Shown piece after piece: positions 32,642 through 38,830 of a stretch of 38,830 nucleotides of DNA (its first letter is position 1; the number at the start of each line of letters is the position of its first letter). The stretch spans positions 1-38,830 of the forward strand of contig NZ_JAABNO010000040.1 in the NCBI RefSeq assembly GCF_009928445.1, read 5' to 3'. Origin of the DNA: Clostridium sp. C8-1-8. Lineage in GTDB: Bacteria > Bacillota > Clostridia > Clostridiales > Clostridiaceae. A model generated the notes under the pieces. The model ran no database searches. It was not told where the DNA came from and worked only from the letters and a program-made list of their open reading frames with translations. The translations under genes were made by a program, and so were the position numbers.

Positions 32642-33611
32642 TATTATCACCACCTTCTCTTAAGAAACATCTAACCTTTCTATTATTAATACTAGATACT
32701 TTGGGCATTCCAACCTTACATTTGTCCTCTTTATATTTACATCTCTCATAGAATGGACATTGCTCTGAAAAATCTTTAACTTGCAAGGGACTACCATTTA
32801 TGGTGTATAGTTCTTCATCATTAGTATTTAGTGACTCTACGCATCGTAGCAATTCTTCTGTATAGGGGTGAAGAGGGATGCTTAGTACGTCTTCCATAGG
32901 ACCTTCCTCCATAACTAACCCTCCATACATTACTACTATTTTATGACAGATATGCTTCACCACATCAATATCATGGGTTATCAGTAGTATTGAAGAGTTA
33001 CTATGTTCATTGGTGTACTTTAAAAGTTCCAGTACTTTCTTTTGAAGGGAAGCATCAATAGCAGTGGTAGGTTCATCTGCAATTATTATTTGCGGTGAGC
33101 AGAGGGTTGCCATGGCAATAGCCACTCTTTGGCATAAGCCTCCACTGAGCTGTGACTTATACATATGGTAAATAACCTCAGCATTTTCTATACCGACATT
33201 TTTCATAGCATTTATTATATCTGCCTTGGTAAAACTCTTTTTATGGATTTTTAGCACTTCCTTAAGCTGGTCTCCGATTTTTTTATAAGGATTAAGAGCA
33301 GCGGCAGAGTCTTGAAAAATGTAGGAAATCCTTTTACCTCGGATGGATCTCATTTGCTTTTCTTTAAGCTTTAAAAGGTCTGTTCCTTCAAAGATAATGT
33401 TTCCTGAGTCTATTCTAGAGCTTCCGTCATCTACTAATCGGAGGATTGAGGAAGCAGTTACTGTCTTACCACTTCCTGATTCCCCTAGAATTCCGAGAAT
33501 TTCTCCTTTGTTTAACTCAATATCTACTCCACGAACTACCTGTAAAAAAGCATTGTCATTTTGAAAGGAGATTTTCAAATCATTTATTTTAAGCAGTGCA
33601 TTATTACTCAT
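32631..33611 (-). CDS. Peptide-type ABC transporter ATP-binding protein (DppD/OppD-like)
   Basis: Second ATPase of the peptide importer. A 326-aa protein: Walker A GESGSGKTVTASS, signature LSGGLCQRVAIAMA, Walker B IIIADEPTTAID. The C-terminal Cys motif EQCPFYERCKYKEDKC is the oligo_HPY tail typical of OppD/DppD, and here it would hold an Fe-S cluster or zinc. It starts 15 nt after the stop of the upstream permease-peptidase gene. No substrate-binding protein gene is in the operon. Confidence 0.93.
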   Translation of the reverse strand: MSNNALLKINDLKISFQNDNAFLQVVRGVDIELNKGEILGILGESGSGKTVTASSILRLVDDGSSRIDSGNIIFEGTDLLKLKEKQMRSIRGKRISYIFQDSAAALNPYKKIGDQLKEVLKIHKKSFTKADIINAMKNVGIENAEVIYHMYKSQLSGGLCQRVAIAMATLCSPQIIIADEPTTAIDASLQKKVLELLKYTNEHSNSSILLITHDIDVVKHICHKIVVMYGGLVMEEGPMEDVLSIPLHPYTEELLRCVESLNTNDEELYTINGSPLQVKDFSEQCPFYERCKYKEDKCKVGMPKVSSINNRKVRCFLREGGDNIEQ

Positions 33612-33626
33612 TTTCTCACACCCAAA

Positions 33627-35966
33627 CTAATATTTATTTTTCATAATTGTATCTGACAGTATATCTATAAACTTGTTTTTTATAGCATCTTTTTCTTCTG
33701 AAGGTAAGTTTTCATTTGTAATGGTAGTAACTGTAGGAACACCTTTTGTATAAAGGATTTCCTGTGAACTTGGGTTTGTATTGGAGCTTTGTGCCATTGA
33801 ATTTTTATTAATATACTTATCCACCTTAAGGCCGCCTTTTTTTAGATTTGTTTCCAGCTCATGATCGAAGGCCCAGGCAAAGTAGCGGCTTACAGGCACC
33901 TGATCTGTGTTAAAGGTTATGGTATCACCAGTGGTGTTCATGTTTGTAAGATCTATGTCTAGAACCGTATTTTCCAGTAGATAAAGTGGATTGGTACCGT
34001 AATATTTTGCTCCGGAAGCTTGTTCTGTAAGATTTCCATCAAAGAAGCTGATTATTATAGTTCTTTGAGGTCGAGAATTTGTATTGCCTAGCTTGTAAGC
34101 TAGTTCTATAGCCATTTTAAGCTTGTTAACAGTATTTTCTTTATCATAGGATAAGTAGTTATAACCTATACTGATAAGTATTGCTTCCTTAGAAAGCTTA
34201 GGATTATTACCAGGAAGGATACCTACAACATTTTTGCCAGTTTGAGCTAAGGACAAGGCTTTTGTGGTGATAGATAGCTGAGAGTTTTTATCTAGCTTCA
34301 AAGAAGCTGCTTTTGTCAGGTATATAAAATCTTCACCAGTATTGCCATTATATATTGTCTCAGGAAGTTTTTCTTCAGTGGGGATTATATCTATAATTGC
34401 TAGAGCCTTGGATTTGGCTTTCAATTCCTTTGAAAAATTAAGTATTGCAGCTTTTGAATAATTTTGCTCGTCTAAAACTACAAATTTGTTATCAAATTGA
34501 GAAAAATCCTTAAGGTTAAAGATATCAAAGCCTTCCTCTAGAAATAGGTCTCCTGATAGCTTGTAGTTATTTGGACTTGCCAGTGAAAAATCCTTACCAA
34601 GGATTAACTTACTAGTCTTATGAGAGTTGGTGATGGTGAATTCGTAAGAACCTATGGAATACAGCTTATTTATATCATAATCTTGAATATAATCCTTGCC
34701 TAATGGTTTGAAACCAGCGGCTTTTAAGGAGTTTTTTAGGTTAGAAGCAGTATAGTCTGCCTCTTGACTTCCTATGAGCACCTGATCTTTAAACTGCCAG
34801 TTTGTAAGTTCTGAGGCCTTAGCAGTATAGGTTTTTCTAAGGTTATTCTCTCTTAAGCTTAAAGTGGTAACTAAAACTATAACTATACACCCTAATGCAA
34901 TTGAAAGTTTCAGCACCTTCTTTGTGAGTATTTTAAAGCCTAATATCTTTCTGAAATATACAATAAACATGGAGTTTTTACTTTGAAGCTTTTCTCTTAA
35001 GCCTTCACCAAAGATGTTGAATCCAAAGATGCTTATAAAAAAGGCAGCTGCTGGCGAAAGTACAGTCCATGGGGCGAAGCTAAAGGAATTTATTGAACTT
35101 GACAACATACTTGCCCATTCTGGTTCGTAGCTCATGTTGAATACGGCATTTGTGTCAGAACTTGATATGACTCTTATGTTACCTACATAAACTCCGAAGA
35201 AGCCTAACTGCATTATCATAGAAAGAGCCAGTGACATTTCCATAAAAAACAGCACTGTTAGTTCAGGTGAAAAATGAGGAAGTATATTCTCAAGGATTAT
35301 CTTTCTATTACTTTTTCCAATTGCTTTTTCTCCAGTTACAAAGGGTTGCTGTAGTATTCCTTGAACTCTTTCTCTAATGATACCAGCAAGTTTAGCCCAG
35401 CCTACAATAGTAAGTACAATCACAAAGGCTAGAAAAGATTGAGTTCTGAATAAATTTGTAAAGAAAGCTATTTTTAAAACAATAACGCTTATTAATAATG
35501 AGGGAATAGTGCTAAATACAGAGTTAAATAGATTTATAACAGAGTTACTAAATCCATTGCCAACTCCAGCAGCCACGCCCATTGGTATAGCGATGAAAAA
35601 TCTTCCTAAGACTACAAAAAGGCAGATTTCCATTGTGTATCTAGTACCGTAAACTATTATGCTTAAAAGGTCACGGCCAAGGCCATCAGTTCCAAGAAGG
35701 TTCTCTTTTGAAGGGGAGAAAGGAGCACCTTTTATAACAAGAGAGCCGTTTTTTTGCACCCCAGACTTTATTCCTTCTATGGTGTAAGTATTATAATGAG
35801 TTAATTTCTCAGGAAATATTATTACAAATAAAATAGCTAAGATTATGATTCCTCCAAATATGAAAAGCATATTTGAAGCCATAGTGCTTTTAATTTTTCT
35901 TTTATATGAACTAGTAAAGGCAAATTTACGCTTTTTATTGATGTTAGTAAAAAGATTCATTTTCAT
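33627..35966 (-). CDS. DppC-like ABC permease fused to a degenerate M28 peptidase domain
   Basis: An unusual fusion of ~779 aa. The N-terminal ~330 residues are a DppC/OppC-type permease: one N-terminal membrane segment, the hallmark LLGTDGLGRDLLSIIVYGTR, five more segments and an EAA-type loop (VTGEKAIGKSNRKIILENIL). After another membrane helix (~350-372) comes a ~400-aa extracytoplasmic domain with the M28 fold: KNVVGILPGNNPKLSKEAIL leads to ISIGYNYLSYD where active enzymes have a His/Asp pair, and FFDGNLTEQASGAKYYGTNP where they have the catalytic Glu-Glu. The metal ligands are lost, so it is likely a binding domain. The ATG at 35966 has CAGGAG at 6 nt; the start at 35993 has a poorly spaced site. 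It lies 110 nt after the first permease. Confidence 0.88.
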   Translation of the reverse strand: MKMNLFTNINKKRKFAFTSSYKRKIKSTMASNMLFIFGGIIILAILFVIIFPEKLTHYNTYTIEGIKSGVQKNGSLVIKGAPFSPSKENLLGTDGLGRDLLSIIVYGTRYTMEICLFVVLGRFFIAIPMGVAAGVGNGFSNSVINLFNSVFSTIPSLLISVIVLKIAFFTNLFRTQSFLAFVIVLTIVGWAKLAGIIRERVQGILQQPFVTGEKAIGKSNRKIILENILPHFSPELTVLFFMEMSLALSMIMQLGFFGVYVGNIRVISSSDTNAVFNMSYEPEWASMLSSSINSFSFAPWTVLSPAAAFFISIFGFNIFGEGLREKLQSKNSMFIVYFRKILGFKILTKKVLKLSIALGCIVIVLVTTLSLRENNLRKTYTAKASELTNWQFKDQVLIGSQEADYTASNLKNSLKAAGFKPLGKDYIQDYDINKLYSIGSYEFTITNSHKTSKLILGKDFSLASPNNYKLSGDLFLEEGFDIFNLKDFSQFDNKFVVLDEQNYSKAAILNFSKELKAKSKALAIIDIIPTEEKLPETIYNGNTGEDFIYLTKAASLKLDKNSQLSITTKALSLAQTGKNVVGILPGNNPKLSKEAILISIGYNYLSYDKENTVNKLKMAIELAYKLGNTNSRPQRTIIISFFDGNLTEQASGAKYYGTNPLYLLENTVLDIDLTNMNTTGDTITFNTDQVPVSRYFAWAFDHELETNLKKGGLKVDKYINKNSMAQSSNTNPSSQEILYTKGVPTVTTITNENLPSEEKDAIKNKFIDILSDTIMKNKY

Positions 35967-36076
35967 ATTAAACTCCTGTGTATAGATTTCCATTTCACCT
36001 TGGTCCTAGGCAATTTCCTTTGGACCTTATTCTTTAAAATTTATCTGACATCTTGTATTGGACTTTGAAGATACAA

Positions 36077-38506
36077 TTAACTTGGAAGCTGTACGTCTTT
36101 ATTAAACAGCGAAAATGATTTTATGATCATAGAGAGTATACAGTAAACTGCTCCCATTCCGATAACAAGGCCTATGGTAGCATGAATATCACCATCCTTG
36201 TAGGAGCTGAATATTTGATATACAATCCCATGATAGTTGAAGAAGTATTCTATAATAATTAGGTTAGAAATTATTATATTTAAAACAGATGGAAGTGCTT
36301 CTACAACTTTTATGCTTACAGCTTTTAATAGATGGTTAATAATGATCTTTAAGTTTGAAAGGCCTTTAGCTTTTGCAGCAGCTATATAATTCTTTTGAAT
36401 CTCTTCACTGGTTGCAGTCTGTGCCATTCTTACTATATAAGCGGTAGGAATAATGGCAAGACATAAGAATGAAAATAGAAAGCTCTGACCTTCGCCCTTT
36501 AATGATAAGAGATCATGTTTGTAAATAAATACTCTAATTAACTGAAATACAAGGGCTATAAGTACATCAGGCAGAGACATCAAAGCAATGGAAAGCAAAA
36601 CTCCAAAAAGTGCATTTCTATTTTTGCTAAAGCCTGTTATTGTGCCAGTTAAAGTGCCCACTATGAAAGCTAGAAGCAAGGAGCTTACTATAAGCAGCAT
36701 ACTCTTTCCTATGGAAAAAAGTATTATGGTTAATATTTTAAAATGCTCTAGTGTTTCACCAAAGCCTTCAGTGACGAAGTTTGTCATGTATTTAACTGCA
36801 TTATTGCCAATAATAAAAACCGAGTAGTTGGGTATAAGAGTTTTGTTAAAGACTATAACATTAAAGCTTGGTGGTATAAAAGCAATAAATACAATTATAA
36901 AAATTACTATAAAAAATGCTGAGGTTAATTTGGTAAGCTTGTCTGCAATTTTAAAAATATTTGAGTGATAAATACCGAAATAACTAACTCCTAGTAAACT
37001 TCCAGAAGGTTTAGCTTTGGACAGAGTTTTTATCACAATAGAAATAAAGGTTAAGGCAGCAAGTGCAATTATTATAGTGATTTCTACATTATTAAATACA
37101 CCATGAAACCAGTCGTGGTAAACTTCTCGTTGAAGATAATTAGTAAGAGTGTTACCTATATGAGAAATTCTTTCTTTATCTATATTGTCCATATTGTCAC
37201 TAGTTGTATGGTATATTTCTTGGATTTGGGCTGAGGAACCTAGGGTGGTGTTAATGGAATTAGATGAATTGGATATATCATAAGTTGAATCCCCATAGAC
37301 GAGTACTGCAGGAACATCCTTCTTAAGAAAGGCCTCAGTATCACCGCCAGTAACACTTCTTTTAGATATAATACTGATATCATCCTTAGAGATATAAGAG
37401 GCAAGCTTACCCATCAAAGCCTCGCCAGTTGAACCAAAGGAGGAAAGATAGAGCTTTTTGTCCTTAGCTGAACCTAAGGCATCAAGAGAAAATACTTGTG
37501 ATTTATGAAGAGGATAAATTGGATTTTCAACATAGTATTTAGAGCCTAAGTTTCCTTCTTCATGGCTATTAAAGGCTGCAAAAATTACGGTGATTTGAGG
37601 CTTTAGCTTTGAACTTTTCATTGTTCTTGCAAGCTCCAGCATCATTGCAACACCTGAGCCACTGTGAAGACTTCCAGGTACAAAGGCAGCATCTCCAATA
37701 GCTCCAACTCCATCAATATCTGAAGTTATTAACAGATAGCCTTTAGACTTATCAGTACCATCTATTTTCCCTAAAATGTTTGGAGTATTCATTGCCTTAA
37801 AATAAACGTCAAGATCTAAGGTAGCAGATAAGCTGCTATTTATATTATCCACTAAGTACCTTGTAGCATTTTTTGAGATTTTATATATTACCATGGACTT
37901 GCCACTTTTGGAATGAATATTAAAGCTATCTTTTACAGTTAGGCTATCCACAGATAAAAGCATGGCTTTGCAACCATTATCAGCAGCATATTTTAAGTCA
38001 TCATCTGTGACAGGAGTCAGTGCTACTATTGTATAGCTATTGAGGATATTATTAGGCACTGACTTTATATCACCACCAAAGAAGTAGAGGTTTTCTTGGA
38101 TTTTACCACTTCCACCTAAGCCATTAACAACATCAAGAAAATCTTCACCGTACTTAAAATTTCTGATTTCATTGGTAGCCTTGTTTAGAATACTTAATTT
38201 AGGTGTGGAATTATAGGAAGGAACCATGGTACTGAAGTTCTGATAGTAGGTGCCATTGTCACCGCCGGCAGCAACACCAATACTTTGAAAATAATCCTTC
38301 ACGTATTCCAGAGACTTTATATTACCCTCAGAACCAGCTAATCTTCCATTAAATTTCTCTGAGGACAAAGCGTCCAGGTTCTTATACACATTATCCTCAT
38401 TAAAAGGGCTGTTATTAAAGTTATGTTCAGTAATTTGAAATACAAAAACAAAAGCTATAAATATGTAAATTAAAATTGCTGAAAAATTTTTAAGCTTTCT
38501 TACCAT
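36077..38506 (-). CDS. M28 peptidase-like domain fused to a DppB-like ABC permease
   Basis: First gene of the operon, 809 aa. After a signal anchor (~8-24) an M28 aminopeptidase-like domain (~30-460) lies outside the membrane. Active-site positions: HEEG (Glu316, Glu317) keeps both acidic residues, Asp342 in SLDALG and His433 in YHTTSDN are kept, but SDIDGVG has Asp263 where active enzymes have His, and SLHSGSG replaces the usual DDxSG ligand. So the metal site is partly altered. From ~475 a membrane helix leads into a DppB-type permease (~525-800) with the EAA loop YIAAAKAKGLSNLKIIINH (707-725). GAAAGGAG lies 6 nt before the ATG. Together with the next gene it makes a permease pair carrying a peptidase-like domain on each. 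Confidence 0.9.
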   Translation of the reverse strand: MVRKLKNFSAILIYIFIAFVFVFQITEHNFNNSPFNEDNVYKNLDALSSEKFNGRLAGSEGNIKSLEYVKDYFQSIGVAAGGDNGTYYQNFSTMVPSYNSTPKLSILNKATNEIRNFKYGEDFLDVVNGLGGSGKIQENLYFFGGDIKSVPNNILNSYTIVALTPVTDDDLKYAADNGCKAMLLSVDSLTVKDSFNIHSKSGKSMVIYKISKNATRYLVDNINSSLSATLDLDVYFKAMNTPNILGKIDGTDKSKGYLLITSDIDGVGAIGDAAFVPGSLHSGSGVAMMLELARTMKSSKLKPQITVIFAAFNSHEEGNLGSKYYVENPIYPLHKSQVFSLDALGSAKDKKLYLSSFGSTGEALMGKLASYISKDDISIISKRSVTGGDTEAFLKKDVPAVLVYGDSTYDISNSSNSINTTLGSSAQIQEIYHTTSDNMDNIDKERISHIGNTLTNYLQREVYHDWFHGVFNNVEITIIIALAALTFISIVIKTLSKAKPSGSLLGVSYFGIYHSNIFKIADKLTKLTSAFFIVIFIIVFIAFIPPSFNVIVFNKTLIPNYSVFIIGNNAVKYMTNFVTEGFGETLEHFKILTIILFSIGKSMLLIVSSLLLAFIVGTLTGTITGFSKNRNALFGVLLSIALMSLPDVLIALVFQLIRVFIYKHDLLSLKGEGQSFLFSFLCLAIIPTAYIVRMAQTATSEEIQKNYIAAAKAKGLSNLKIIINHLLKAVSIKVVEALPSVLNIIISNLIIIEYFFNYHGIVYQIFSSYKDGDIHATIGLVIGMGAVYCILSMIIKSFSLFNKDVQLPS

Positions 38507-38547
38507 AAGGAACTCCTTTCATTTTTGTAAAAATATTCATGTTAAAT

Positions 38548-38576
38548 ATTATAGAAAAGTTTTGGCAACTTGTAAA
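38548..38576 (-). promoter_or_regulatory. Sigma-A promoter of the peptidase-permease operon
   Basis: On the minus strand TTTACA (38576-38571) and a perfect TATAAT (38553-38548) are 17 bp apart, about 42 nt upstream of the ATG at 38506. No operator is recognised. Confidence 0.75.
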
Positions 38577-38830
38577 TAAATAATGAAATTAATTAACAAA
38601 TGAGTAATATAATATTGATTTGATTTTTAATATATCAATAATTTGAGGCTTTGCTAGGATGGAGTTGTTGCTGATTTAATTGCGAAGAGGCTAATTTGTA
38701 TAAGTTTCGAAAAAGCCTATTACTTAGTAAATTAGTATAAGCTTAAAATGAGGGGGAAGGTGGGGGATTTGGGGTTAGTGTAAATGTTAATATGAAAGTG
38801 CATAAAAGTTCCAACATCAAAATGTAGGAA
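38577..38830. other. Intergenic end of the window
   Basis: About 250 nt of AT-rich DNA with no gene. A GAGGGGGAAGG near 38751 resembles a ribosome-binding site but no start codon and frame follow inside the window. Confidence 0.35.

Noticed and set aside
1..38830. CRISPR array
   Set aside because: No regularly spaced direct repeats of 24-40 nt were seen, and no cas genes.

Overview
The window comes from a low-GC, endospore-forming Firmicute, most likely Clostridium sensu stricto. The evidence is the very AT-rich intergenic DNA, strong GGAGG/GAGGTG ribosome-binding sites, many GTG/TTG starts, and the families present (EFR1 ferrodoxin, DUF6179/DUF6323 pair, MASE3 histidine kinase, PyrK-like and GidA-like redox operon). 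This placement is an inference; no 16S is present, only the last ~42 nt of a 5S rRNA at the left edge.

Layout. 1-5.1 kb: end of a 5S rRNA and its terminators, an orphan MASE3-PAS sensor histidine kinase, a 59-aa DUF4177 protein and two GNAT acetyltransferases. 5.2-21.1 kb: a two-gene redox operon (PyrK-like iron-sulfur flavin reductase overlapping a FAD-dependent oxidoreductase) whose second gene is cut in two by a ~13.6 kb element. The element starts at a 9-bp core (ACATGCAAG, 6477) and ends at a second copy (20059). Its first gene is a large serine recombinase pointing at the left junction. Joining the two core copies restores one 425-codon reading frame, so it has the geometry of a skin-type intervening element. 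The cargo is a minus-strand run of about 13 small unrelated proteins (one recognisable SMI1/KNR4 SUKH protein, one truncated DUF4274-like) resembling a polyimmunity locus. It is followed by a 59-aa protein, a DUF3267 membrane protease, a lipoprotein, a decayed gene and a two-gene ABC-2 exporter.

21.4-31.5 kb: an EFR1 ferrodoxin with a divergent TetR regulator, a lipoprotein, a UPF0175 antitoxin next to a DUF3368 PIN toxin carrying a premature stop, about 1.5 kb of decayed DNA, a TetR regulator with a clear double-palindrome operator, a structured intergenic region, a membrane-anchored flavodoxin, a CDP-alcohol phosphatidyltransferase and the DUF6323/DUF6179 pair.

31.8-38.5 kb (minus strand): a four-gene peptide-type ABC transporter operon with no substrate-binding protein. 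Both permeases are fused to M28 peptidase-like extracytoplasmic domains, one at the N-terminus and one at the C-terminus. Both domains have lost some or most metal ligands, which suggests they were recruited as peptide-binding modules.

The two strongest candidates for something undescribed are the serine-recombinase intervening element that splits an oxidoreductase gene while carrying immunity-type cargo, and the reciprocal peptidase-permease fusion ABC transporter. A complication for the first: the partner gene just upstream of the split gene appears to carry a 1-nt deletion near its start, so the operon may be decaying rather than reversibly controlled.
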